In this document: in pieces, positions 25,012-32,680 of the stretch
Numbering within the stretch: the first letter of the stretch is position 1
Layout of the letters: each line of letters opens with the position of its first letter
Source: Streptomyces iranensis
GTDB taxonomy: Bacteria > Actinomycetota > Actinomycetes > Streptomycetales > Streptomycetaceae
Length of the DNA: 64,000 nt
Assembly (NCBI RefSeq): GCF_017874715.1
Contig: NZ_JAGGLR010000015.1
Coordinates: forward strand, 124,001-188,000
Direction: 5' to 3'
Translations under genes and position numbers: made by a program
The notes under the pieces: generated by a model
The model's database searches: none
Told to the model about the DNA's origin: nothing
What the model saw: the letters and a program-made list of their open reading frames with translations, nothing else

Positions 25012-25553
25012 GCGCGGGACTTCATAAAGCCGAGAACGCCGAGGGCCAGGGCCATCAGTGCGCCGATCAGGACCATGTAGAGCCCCGGCCCCGCGGTCAT
25101 GTCGTACAGCTTCGAGGCCTGCTCCACCGCCTTCTCCGCGACCTGCTGCGACACCCCCTCCTCGTCCTTCAGCTTCTGGATGAGCAGCCGCTCGGGGTCC
25201 GCCATGTTGATGACCGCGACGATGGCCATGGCCAGCCCCAGAACGCCGCCGACCAGGTAGAGCGCCGCCTTCTTGGTGGCCATGGCGGCGATGAACAGGA
25301 TCGCCGCGACCAGGGCGATGATCAGCGTGATGATGCCGTCGCCGTCGATGCCCTTGATGCCCCCGGTGGCGCCCTCGGCGTCGGAGACCACCCAGTTCAC
25401 CATGGAGCCGACCAGTGCGATGACCGAGCCGACGATCGCGAAGATCGCGATCTTCTTGGACGGCGCGGCCGGTGCCGCACCGTGGCTCGGGGCACCGGCG
25501 GAATGTGCGGGCGGTGCGGTTTGCGCATAAGAGGACTGGTTGTATTCGCTCAT
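25002..25553 (-). CDS. Four-helix membrane protein of unknown function
   Basis: A 183-residue protein. A Ser/Ala/Pro/Gln-rich N terminus (MSEYNQSSYAQTAPPAHSAG) is followed by helices IAIFAIVGSVIALVGSMVNW, IITLIIALVAAILFIAAMAT, ALYLVGGVLGLAMAIVAVIN and LYMVLIGALMALALGVLGF. Between helices 3 and 4 a hydrophilic segment contains KDEEGVSQQVAEKAVEQASK. I do not recognise a family. It could be an actinobacterial stress or surface membrane protein. The flanking upstream DNA is more AT-rich than the rest of the window. Confidence 0.72.
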   Translation of the reverse strand: MSEYNQSSYAQTAPPAHSAGAPSHGAAPAAPSKKIAIFAIVGSVIALVGSMVNWVVSDAEGATGGIKGIDGDGIITLIIALVAAILFIAAMATKKAALYLVGGVLGLAMAIVAVINMADPERLLIQKLKDEEGVSQQVAEKAVEQASKLYDMTAGPGLYMVLIGALMALALGVLGFMKSRAAR

Positions 25554-25918
25554 GAGCCCAGACCGTAAGCGGGGCCTTTCTGCATTGCAATGCCGCCGCC
25601 CGCTATGCCGTCAATGACCGATAAATTTCTCGCCGAAATAATCCCCGGATGAGATCAAATAATCTCGGGGTTATTTCGGGGTGGTCGCCCGCACAAATAA
25701 TTGACAGACGTTATCTGCCCGTGATCGCGGAAGTCATGCACGATCACGGAAGTCGGGCTTGATCACGGGAGTCAGGCTGGATCGCGGGAGCCGGGCGTGG
25801 GCGGATGGCTGGGCGGAAGGCGGGTCCCCTGCCCAGGCGGCAGCCATGCGTGGCCGGAGGGGCCCCTCGGCGTGGTTCCGGCGCCGGACGCCCCCGGCGG
25901 GATGGCAGGCTTGGGCCC
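25554..25918. other. Divergent promoter region with hairpin and 19-bp repeats
   Basis: Between the minus-strand membrane protein and the plus-strand secreted protein. The left half is AT-rich. A long hairpin is formed by ccgaaataatccccg (25633-25647) and cggggttatttcgg (25666-25679) with an inner GAGAT/ATCTC stem. A TTGACA box is at 25701-25706. The right half contains the 19-bp repeat at 25723-25798. Confidence 0.65.
25723..25798. repeat. 19-bp tandem repeat, four copies
   Basis: Exactly spaced units begin at 25723, 25742, 25761 and 25780 (gatcacggaagtcgggctt and variants), 120-200 bp upstream of the secreted-protein gene. Confidence 0.88.
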
Positions 25919-26923
25919 ATGCGTCCGCTTCCGTTCGTACTCGGTGCCGCCGCGCTGCTGGCCGTGTCCGCAGCCGCCCCGGCCACCGCCGACGACTCGT
26001 CGTCGCCGTCCACCTTCACGATCCAGGATTCACGGATCACCGAGTCCAGCGGTCTCGTCGCGAGCCGCCTGCACCCCGGTGTCTACTGGACGCACAACGA
26101 CAGCTCGGACGGCCCGTACGTCTACGCGGTGGACGGCAGGACCGGGAAGACGGTCGCGCGAGTCACCCTGCGCGGGATAGGGGATCCCCGCGATGTGGAA
26201 GCGATCTCGATAGGGCCGGACGGCAATATCTACGTCGGCGACATCGGCGACAACCTGGGCGGTCAGTGGTCCCATGTGTGGATCTACCGCTTCCCGGAGC
26301 CGAAGCGACTGAAGGACACCACCGTCACCGCGACCCAGTTCACCGTCAAGTACCAGGGCGGGCCGCGCGACGCCGAGGCGTTGATGGTCCATCCCAAGAC
26401 CGGCCGTGTCTACATCGCCAGCAAGAGCGACGAGGACGCCGGGCTGTACGCCGGACCGACCACGCTGAGCCCGTCGGGGGTGAATGTCTTCCAGCGGGTC
26501 TCCGACCTCGACATGGAGGTCACGGACGGGGCGTTCTCCCCGGACGGCACCCGGCTGGTGCTCCGCGGCTACTTCTCGGCCGCCGAGTACCGCTGGCGGA
26601 ACGGAAAGCCGACGCGGCTGGAGGAGGAGCCGGGGCTGCCGATACAGCGGCAGGGCGAGTCGGTCACCTTCACCCCGGACGGCGGCACCCTCATGTACGG
26701 CACCGAGGGCGCGGGCTCCAAGGTGACGCCGGTGGATCTCGGCGGGGAGCTGCTGCCGGACGCCACCGCGAAGGAGCAGAAGAAGGACGGAAAGTACTCC
26801 GACCGCGTCGACGGCAAGCTCACCGACGACGACAAGAACGGCAACCTGGTCAAGGCCGGGCTCACCTTCGTCGGCGCGCTGGTGGTGTTCCTGGGGCTGC
26901 GCAAGCTCTTCCGCCGGAGCTGA
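25919..26923 (+). CDS. Secreted beta-propeller-like protein with C-terminal anchor
   Basis: A 334-residue exported protein. It has a signal peptide (MRPLPFVLGAAALLAVSAAA ending PATA), then repeated strand motifs typical of a WD40/NHL-like propeller (VYAVDGRTGKTVARV, ISIGPDGNIYVGDIGDNLGG, TPDGGTLMYGTEG). The C terminus is KAGLTFVGALVVFLGLRKLF plus RRS, a likely membrane anchor. No catalytic motif is evident. It is best regarded as a cell-surface protein of unknown role. ATG 25919 is the start because the signal peptide begins there. Confidence 0.75.
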   Translation: MRPLPFVLGAAALLAVSAAAPATADDSSSPSTFTIQDSRITESSGLVASRLHPGVYWTHNDSSDGPYVYAVDGRTGKTVARVTLRGIGDPRDVEAISIGPDGNIYVGDIGDNLGGQWSHVWIYRFPEPKRLKDTTVTATQFTVKYQGGPRDAEALMVHPKTGRVYIASKSDEDAGLYAGPTTLSPSGVNVFQRVSDLDMEVTDGAFSPDGTRLVLRGYFSAAEYRWRNGKPTRLEEEPGLPIQRQGESVTFTPDGGTLMYGTEGAGSKVTPVDLGGELLPDATAKEQKKDGKYSDRVDGKLTDDDKNGNLVKAGLTFVGALVVFLGLRKLFRRS

Positions 26924-26952
26924 TCCCGGAGCTGATCCCGGAGCTGATCCCG
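26917..26952. repeat. 12-bp tandem repeat spanning a stop codon, three copies
   Basis: gagctgatcccg occurs at 26917, 26929 and 26941. TGA of the first unit (26921-26923) is the stop of the secreted-protein gene, and the next two units repeat it in frame. Confidence 0.9.
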
Positions 26953-26970
26953 GGGCTGGTCGTCAGCGCG

Positions 26971-27015
26971 CGCGAAGGGGCCCGCGGCCGATCATCGGCC
27001 GCGGGCCCCTTCGCG
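26971..27015. terminator. Very strong bidirectional terminator
   Basis: Twenty-two-base arms (from CGCGAAGGGGCCCGCGGCC to its exact complement) enclose a single-base loop. It lies between the convergent secreted-protein and serC genes. Confidence 0.9.
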
Positions 27016-27030
27016 TTCGGGGCAAGCCCC

Positions 27031-28149
27031 TCAGAGGTGCTCGATGACGTAGTCGACGCACGCCGTCAGGGCCTCGACGTCCGCCGGGTCGACGGCCGGG
27101 AACATCGCCACCCGCAGCTGGTTGCGGCCCAGCTTGCGATACGGCTCGGTGTCCACGATGCCGTTGGCCCGCAGCGCCTTGGCGACCGCGGCGGCGTCGA
27201 TCTCCTCGTTGAAGTCGATCGTGCCGACGACCTGCGACCGCTTGGCCGGGTCGGCCACGAACGGGGTGGCGAACTTGGACTCCTCGGCCCAGCCGTACAG
27301 CGTGCGCGAGGAGGTCGCGGTGCGGCGCACCGCCCAGTCCAGACCGCCCTGGCCGTTGATCCACTTCAGCTGGTCGTCCAGCAGGAAGAGCGTCGCCAGT
27401 GCCGGGGTGTTGTACGTCTGGTTCTTCAGCGAGTTGTCGATCGCGGTCGGCAGGGAGAAGAACTCGGGGACGTGCCGGCCGGAGGCGTGGATCCGGGCGG
27501 CGCGCTCCAGCGCGGCGGGCGAGAAGACGCCGATCCACAGGCCGCCGTCCGCCGCGAAGGACTTCTGCGGCGCGAAGTAGTAGACGTCCGTCTCGGCGAT
27601 GTCGATCGGCAGACCGCCCGCCCCGGAGGTGGCGTCCACCAGCACCAGCGCGCCATCGTCGGCGCCGGCCACCCGCTGGATGGGCATGGCGACACCGGTG
27701 GAGGTCTCGTTGTGGGTGAAGGCGTAGACGTCCGTGCCGCTCTCGGCGCGCGGCTCCGGGTGGGTGCCGGGGTCGGAGGTGATCACCGTGGGCTCCTCCA
27801 GCCACGGCGCCAGCTTCGCCGCCTTGGCGAACTTCGAGGAGAACTCGCCGAAGGACAGATGCTGCGACTTGGAGTCGATCAGTCCGTGGGTCGCGATGTC
27901 CCAGAAGGCGGTGGAGCCGCCGTTGCCCAGGATGACCTCGTACCCCTCCGGGAGTTGGAAGAGCTCGCGCACCCCTTCGCGTACGGTGCCGACCAGGTTC
28001 TTGACCGGGGCCTGGCGGTGGGAGGTGCCCAGCAGGGAGCTTCCGGTCGCGGCCAGGGCGCTCAGCGCCTCGGTGCGCACCTTGGAGGGGCCCGAGCCGA
28101 AGCGTCCGTCGGCGGGCTTGATGTCATCGGGAATCCGGATCTCAGCCAC
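27031..28149 (-). CDS. serC: Phosphoserine aminotransferase
   Basis: A 372-residue PLP enzyme of serine (and pyridoxine) biosynthesis that converts 3-phosphohydroxypyruvate and glutamate to phosphoserine. Recognisable parts are the start IPDDIKPADGRFGSGPSKVR, GTSHRQAPVKNLVGTVREG, NGGSTAFWDIATHGL, the aspartate of VLVDATSGAGGLPIDIAETD and the Schiff-base lysine in YYFAPQKSFAADGGLW. The sequence is the actinobacterial form (TIGR01366 type). GTG 28149 is the start at the family N terminus. Divergent from the FAD/Fe-S oxidoreductase. Confidence 0.95.
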   Translation of the reverse strand: MAEIRIPDDIKPADGRFGSGPSKVRTEALSALAATGSSLLGTSHRQAPVKNLVGTVREGVRELFQLPEGYEVILGNGGSTAFWDIATHGLIDSKSQHLSFGEFSSKFAKAAKLAPWLEEPTVITSDPGTHPEPRAESGTDVYAFTHNETSTGVAMPIQRVAGADDGALVLVDATSGAGGLPIDIAETDVYYFAPQKSFAADGGLWIGVFSPAALERAARIHASGRHVPEFFSLPTAIDNSLKNQTYNTPALATLFLLDDQLKWINGQGGLDWAVRRTATSSRTLYGWAEESKFATPFVADPAKRSQVVGTIDFNEEIDAAAVAKALRANGIVDTEPYRKLGRNQLRVAMFPAVDPADVEALTACVDYVIEHL

Positions 28150-28224
28150 GAGCCGAAGCCTAATCCGTCGGCCGCCGCGGTCCGACCGTCCGTCCAGCGG
28201 TTGAGACGGTATGTCCACATCCTG

Positions 28225-28252
28225 TTGACGCGCGAGGATGTGCCGGTATAGG
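28225..28252 (+). promoter_or_regulatory. Candidate sigma-70-type promoter
   Basis: TTGACG (28225-28230) and TATAGG (28247-28252) are separated by 16 bases. It points to the FAD/Fe-S oxidoreductase, which would have a leader of about 230 bases containing the GCCATG array. Confidence 0.55.
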
Positions 28253-28261
28253 GGCTCGATC

Positions 28262-28450
28262 GCGGACATGGCGGCCTCAAGGCGGCCATGCGGGCCATGC
28301 GGGCCATGCATGGCGGCCATGGAGCGGCCATGAGGCGGCCGTGAGGCAGACCGTGCGCCGAAGCCGTGAAGCATCCGTGTACGAGCCATGCACAGGCCAT
28401 GCACAGGCCATGCACAGGGCCATGCATGCTGACCATGAAGCGGCCATGAA
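28262..28450. repeat. GCCATG-rich repeat array in a leader region
   Basis: About a dozen copies of gccatg occur in 190 bases, in two clusters: gcgggccatg-type (28280-28340) and gccatgcacag-type at roughly 11-13 bp spacing (28385-28430). No matching protein family is seen. Confidence 0.8.
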
Positions 28451-28490
28451 TCGGAATTGGACATTCTCAACGGCCGCCTCGCCGTGGACC

Positions 28491-31370
28491 ATGGAGGGCA
28501 TGGCTGATCACCAGGCAGACGAGCTGGAGCAGGCGCTGCGACGAGCCGTTCGCGGGGACGTCTCCTTCGATACGGCGAGCCGGGCCCTGATGACCATGGA
28601 CGCGTCGAACTACCGGCGGGTCCCCGCCGGAGTGGTCGCGCCCCGCGACGGCGACGATGTGGCGGCGGTGCTGGCCGTGTGCCGGGAGCGCGGGGTGCCG
28701 GTGGTCCCCCGTGGCGGCGGGACCTCGATCGCGGGCCAGGCCACCGGGCTCGGCGTCGTCCTCGACTTCACCCGCCATATGCGCGGCATCCTCTCGCTCG
28801 ACCCCGAGCGGCGCACCGCAGTCGTCCAGCCGGGCGTGATCTGCGACGACCTCCGTACGGCGGCCGGCGCCCATGGGCTGACGTTCGGCCCCGACCCGTC
28901 CACCCACAGCCGCTGCACCCTCGGCGGCATGATCGGCAACAACTCCTGCGGCTCCCACTCCGTGGCCTGGGGCACCACCGCCGACAACGTCCACGAGCTG
29001 GACGTCCTCACCTACGGCGGGGAGCGGGTGCGCGCCGCCCAGGGCCTGCACGACCTGCCCGCCCGGCTCCGCGACGGCATACGGTCCCTGGCCGGCCAGC
29101 ATCTGGCCCTGCTCCGTACCGGCTTCCCCGAGCTGCCCCGCCGGATCTCCGGCTACGCCCTGGACGAGCTGCTGCCCGAGAAGAACGCCGACCTCGCCCG
29201 TGCCCTCACCGGCAGCGAGGGCACCCTCGGCGTGGTGACGGAGGCGACCGTAAGGCTGGTGGAGGTGCCCGGCGCCCGCGCCCTGGCCGTGCTCGGCTAC
29301 CCCGACGAGAGCGCGGCGGCCGAGGCCGCGCACACCCTGCTGCCGTACGGTCCGCTGACCGTCGAGGGCATGGCCGCCGATCTGGTCGCCGGGACGACCG
29401 GGCTGCCCAAGGGCGGCGCCTGGCTGTTCGTGGAGGTCGGCGGCGCCACCCGTGAGGAGGCGTTCTCCCGCGCCCAGGAGGTGGCCCGCGCCGCCGCCGA
29501 GGCCACCACGGACCACACCGTGGTCGCCGACCCGGCCGGGCAGCGCGCCCTGTGGCGGGTGCGTGAGGACGCCTCCGGGACCGCCACCCGACTGCGTATT
29601 CCGGGTAGGGCCGAAGGCAGCGAGGCCTGGCCCGGCTGGGAGGACTGCGCGGTGCCGCCGCCCCGGCTCGGCGCGTATCTGCGCGACTTCCGCGCCCTGA
29701 TGGCCCAGCACGGGCTGCGCGGCACTCCGTACGGACACTTCGGGGACGGCTGCATCCACGTCCGTATCGACTTCGACCTGCTGACCGAGCCCGGCATCCG
29801 GGTCTTCCGCGCCTTCTCCGCCGACCTCGCCGATCTCGTCGTCGCGCACGGCGGCTCGCTCTCCGGCGAACACGGCGACGGCCTGGCCCGTGCCGAGCTG
29901 CTGCCGCGCATGTACGGGACGGAGATGGTCGGCCTCTTCTCCCGCTTCAAGGACCTGTGGGACCCGGAGGGCGGCCTCAACCCCGGCGTCCTGGCCCGCC
30001 CCCAGCGCCTGGACCAGAACCTGCGCTTCGATTCGCTGCCGAGGCGCCCGGTGGACGTCGAGTTCGGCTATCCGCACGACAAGGGCGACTTCTCGGCGGC
30101 CGTCCGGCGCTGTGTGGGCGTCGCCAAGTGCCGTAACGAGTCGGTGTCCGGCGACGGCGTGATGTGCCCGTCGTACCGCGCCACCGGCGAGGAGAAGCAC
30201 TCCACGCGCGGCCGCGCCCGGCTGCTGCACGAGATGCTCGCGGGCGAGGTCGTCAAGGACGGCTGGCGCTCGGAGGAGGTACGGGACGCGCTCGACCTGT
30301 GCCTGTCCTGCAAGGGCTGCCGCAGCGACTGCCCGGTGGAGGTCGACATGGCCACCTACAAGGCGGAGTTCCTGCACCACCACTACGAGGGCCGGCTGCG
30401 CCCCGCGGCCCACTACTCGATGGGCTGGCTCCCGGTGTGGCTGCGCGCGGCGTCCCTCCTGCGGGCGGCCCCGGCGGCCAACGCGCTGGCCGGGGTGAGC
30501 CCACTCGCCACCCTGGCCAAACGCCTGGGCGGCATCGCCTCCGAACGCGACATCCCGGAACTGGCCCACGAGCCCTTCACGCGGTGGTGGCGCGACCGGG
30601 TCCGCGAGGCGGCGCGCGAAGCGGGGGCCGGGGCCGGATCGGGATCGGGACGGTCCGGGCACGGACAGACCGTCGTCCTCTGGCCCGACACCTTCACCAA
30701 CCACCTCTCCCCGTCCGTCGGCCGGTCGGCGGTCGCCGTGCTGGAGGCGGCCGGGCTGCGGGTGGTCGTCCCGCCGAAGCCCGTGTGCTGCGGGCTGACC
30801 TGGGTCTCCACCGGCCAGCTCGACCGCGCCCGCACGGTCATGCGGCGCACCCTGGACGTCATGGCCCCGGCCCTGGACGCCGGGCTCCCGGTGGTCGGCC
30901 TCGAACCCAGCTGCACCGCCGCCCTCCGCACCGACCTCCCCGAACTCCTCACCACCGACCCGCGCGCCGCGCGCCTCGCCGAGTCCGTCTCGACGTTCGC
31001 CCAGGCATTGGAGCGGTACGCCCCCGACTGGCGGCCCCCGAGGATCGACCGCCCCGTCGTCGGCCAGACCCACTGCCACCAGCACGCCGTCCTGGGCGAC
31101 ACCGCCGAACGCCGCCTCCGCGAACGCGCCGGCCTTACGGGCACCTTGAGCGGCGGCTGCTGCGGCCTCGCGGGCAACTTCGGCTTCGAGAAGGGCCACT
31201 ACGAGGTCTCGGCGGCCTGTGCCGAGGAGCAACTGCTGCCATCCGTAAGGGCCGCGGAACCCGGCACCGAGGTCCTGGCGGACGGCTACTCCTGCCGCAC
31301 CCAGCTCACCCAGCTGGCGGGCCAGAAGGGCCGCCACCTGGCCGAGATCCTGGCGGACCGGCTGCCGTAG
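28491..31370 (+). CDS. FAD/4Fe-4S oxidoreductase (D-2-hydroxyacid dehydrogenase type)
   Basis: About 959 residues. N-terminal FAD-binding type 4 domain (RRVPAGVVAPRDGDDVAAVL, PVVPRGGGTSIAGQATGLGV, GGMIGNNSCGSHSVAWGTTA), then the FAD-oxidase C-terminal domain (YGHFGDGCIHVRIDFDL, SGEHGDGLARAELL). Two ferredoxin-type clusters follow, CVGVAKCRNESVSGDGVMCP and CLSCKGCRSDCPVEVDMATY. Last are two CCG domains (CCGLTWVSTGQLD, GGCCGLAGNFGFEKGHYEVS). This order matches Dld-II/YdiJ-like D-lactate or D-2-hydroxyglutarate dehydrogenases, which pass electrons to quinone. ATG 28491 or 28500 is possible. Single gene ending in a hairpin at 31394. Confidence 0.88.
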   Translation: MEGMADHQADELEQALRRAVRGDVSFDTASRALMTMDASNYRRVPAGVVAPRDGDDVAAVLAVCRERGVPVVPRGGGTSIAGQATGLGVVLDFTRHMRGILSLDPERRTAVVQPGVICDDLRTAAGAHGLTFGPDPSTHSRCTLGGMIGNNSCGSHSVAWGTTADNVHELDVLTYGGERVRAAQGLHDLPARLRDGIRSLAGQHLALLRTGFPELPRRISGYALDELLPEKNADLARALTGSEGTLGVVTEATVRLVEVPGARALAVLGYPDESAAAEAAHTLLPYGPLTVEGMAADLVAGTTGLPKGGAWLFVEVGGATREEAFSRAQEVARAAAEATTDHTVVADPAGQRALWRVREDASGTATRLRIPGRAEGSEAWPGWEDCAVPPPRLGAYLRDFRALMAQHGLRGTPYGHFGDGCIHVRIDFDLLTEPGIRVFRAFSADLADLVVAHGGSLSGEHGDGLARAELLPRMYGTEMVGLFSRFKDLWDPEGGLNPGVLARPQRLDQNLRFDSLPRRPVDVEFGYPHDKGDFSAAVRRCVGVAKCRNESVSGDGVMCPSYRATGEEKHSTRGRARLLHEMLAGEVVKDGWRSEEVRDALDLCLSCKGCRSDCPVEVDMATYKAEFLHHHYEGRLRPAAHYSMGWLPVWLRAASLLRAAPAANALAGVSPLATLAKRLGGIASERDIPELAHEPFTRWWRDRVREAAREAGAGAGSGSGRSGHGQTVVLWPDTFTNHLSPSVGRSAVAVLEAAGLRVVVPPKPVCCGLTWVSTGQLDRARTVMRRTLDVMAPALDAGLPVVGLEPSCTAALRTDLPELLTTDPRAARLAESVSTFAQALERYAPDWRPPRIDRPVVGQTHCHQHAVLGDTAERRLRERAGLTGTLSGGCCGLAGNFGFEKGHYEVSAACAEEQLLPSVRAAEPGTEVLADGYSCRTQLTQLAGQKGRHLAEILADRLP

Positions 31371-31393
31371 GACGAGCCGGTCGCGGTTGCCGG

Positions 31394-31437
31394 GGGCTGG
31401 TCGGCCGAGCCACACACCTCATCGAGCCGACCGGCCC
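31394..31437 (+). terminator. Terminator hairpin
   Basis: GGGCTGGTCGGC (31394-31405) and GCCGACCGGCCC (31426-31437) pair at 11 of 12 positions, 24 bases after the oxidoreductase stop. Confidence 0.75.
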
Positions 31438-31482
31438 ACTATTGGCGCGCCCTGACGGACCGTTTCAACCGGCTGAATCATG

Positions 31483-31494
31483 CAAGCGTGCTTG
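31483..31494. promoter_or_regulatory. Inverted repeat, putative TetR operator
   Basis: CAAGCGTGCTTG is a CAAGC/GCTTG inverted repeat with a two-base centre, 125 bases upstream of the first gene of the catabolic operon. TetR regulators of acyl-CoA catabolism commonly bind such sites at the promoter of their own operon. The operon's last gene is a TetR. Confidence 0.5.
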
Positions 31495-31529
31495 ATTGTT
31501 TCTCGTCGCGCTGCCACCCTCGCTCGACG

Positions 31530-31572
31530 AGAGCACTCGAGGCAATCGAAGCACTCGAAGCACTCGACGAGG
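31530..31572. repeat. 10-bp degenerate repeat in the operon leader
   Basis: gagcactcga, ggcaatcgaa, gcactcgaa, gcactcgac are consecutive near-copies about 50-90 bases before the first gene of the operon. Confidence 0.65.
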
Positions 31573-31618
31573 GCAAGAGAAGGCCGACACCCGACAGACT
31601 CGACGACGGGAGCGACGC

Positions 31619-32680
31619 GTGTCCGAGACGGAGGCTCTGCTCGGCGACCTGCGGGCGGAGGGGGACGAGTTGGACGGCCTGGTGGCCGGGCTCGGGGGCG
31701 CGGAGTGGCGGATGGCGACGCCCGCGCCCGGGTGGACCATCCTCCACCAGATCGCCCATCTCGCGTGGACCGACGAGCGGGCCGTACAAGCCGCCGAGGA
31801 CGCCCAGGGGTTCGCGGACGAGGTGCGCCGGGCGTGGGCCGCGCCGGACGCGTTCGTGGACGAGGGCGCAGAGCGTGGCGCGGCCGAGCCGCCCGAGGTG
31901 CTGCTGGGCCGCTGGCGCGAGGGGCGGGAGCGGTTGATCCGGACGCTGGCCGCGCAGCCGCCGCGCGCCCGGCTGCCGTGGTACGGGCCGCCCATGAGCG
32001 TGATGTCGATGGCGACCGCCCGGCTGATGGAGACCTGGGCGCACGGCCAGGACGTCGCCGACGCCCTGGGTGTGCACCGGGCCCCCACCGCCCGGCTGCG
32101 CCATGTGGCCCGGATCGGCGTCCGGGCGCGGGGCTACGCGTACGCGGCGCGGGGGATGGAGCCGCCGGCCGAGGAGTTCCGCGTCGAACTCACGGCTCCG
32201 GACGGTGAGGTGTGGGCGTACGGGCCGGAGGGCGCCGCTCAGCGGGTCACCGGGCCCGCGCTGGACTTCTGTCTGCTGGTGACCCAGCGAGCCCACCGCG
32301 ACGATCTGGCCGTGCGCGCCGAAGGGCCGGACGCGGACCGCTGGCTGGACATCGCCCAGGCGTTCGCGGGGCCGCCCGGCAAGGGACGCGCTCCGGGGCA
32401 GCGGACGGAGTACCCGGTGGGTGGCGACGACGGAGGCGGCCCCGCAGGCCCCGCCTCGCGGAGTGGCGCCTCGGCAGGCCCCGCGCCGCGGAGCGGTGCC
32501 TCCGCAGGCCCCGCGCCGGAGAGCGGTGCCTCCGCAAGCGCCGCCTCGCAGAGTGGCGCCCCCGCAAGCGCCGCCTCGCGGAGTGGCGCCTCGGCAGGCC
32601 CCGCGCCGCGGAGTGGCGCATCCGCAGGCCCCGCCCCGCAGAGCGACATCCCCGGACACCGCCCCGGAGGTGCCGCGTGA
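31619..32680 (+). CDS. TIGR03084 / maleylpyruvate-isomerase-fold protein
   Basis: A 353-residue protein. Residues 1-265 match the TIGR03084 family, a DinB/MDMPI-type four-helix metal-binding fold: GWTILHQIAHLAWTDERAVQ with a metal-ligand His, PMSVMSMATARLMETWAHGQ with the second His, and ALDFCLLVTQRAHRDDL. The family is found with acyl-CoA and carboxylase genes like those that follow. The C-terminal 75 residues are seven copies of a ten-residue unit (SGASAGPAPR type). GTG 31619 has GGGAG upstream. The stop overlaps the next start (GTGA). Probably a thiol-dependent isomerase or lyase step, but this is inference. Confidence 0.85.
   Translation: MSETEALLGDLRAEGDELDGLVAGLGGAEWRMATPAPGWTILHQIAHLAWTDERAVQAAEDAQGFADEVRRAWAAPDAFVDEGAERGAAEPPEVLLGRWREGRERLIRTLAAQPPRARLPWYGPPMSVMSMATARLMETWAHGQDVADALGVHRAPTARLRHVARIGVRARGYAYAARGMEPPAEEFRVELTAPDGEVWAYGPEGAAQRVTGPALDFCLLVTQRAHRDDLAVRAEGPDADRWLDIAQAFAGPPGKGRAPGQRTEYPVGGDDGGGPAGPASRSGASAGPAPRSGASAGPAPESGASASAASQSGAPASAASRSGASAGPAPRSGASAGPAPQSDIPGHRPGGAA
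32447..32656. repeat. 30-bp in-frame minisatellite, seven copies
   Basis: Units start at 32447, 32477, 32507, 32537, 32567, 32597 and 32627, exactly 30 bp apart. They encode GPAPRSGASA-like decapeptides forming the C-terminal tail of the TIGR03084 protein. The last unit ends eight codons before the stop. Confidence 0.95.

Noticed and set aside
32447..32656. CRISPR-like direct repeats
   Set aside because: The 30-bp units are contiguous without spacers, in frame with a protein, and no cas genes are present.
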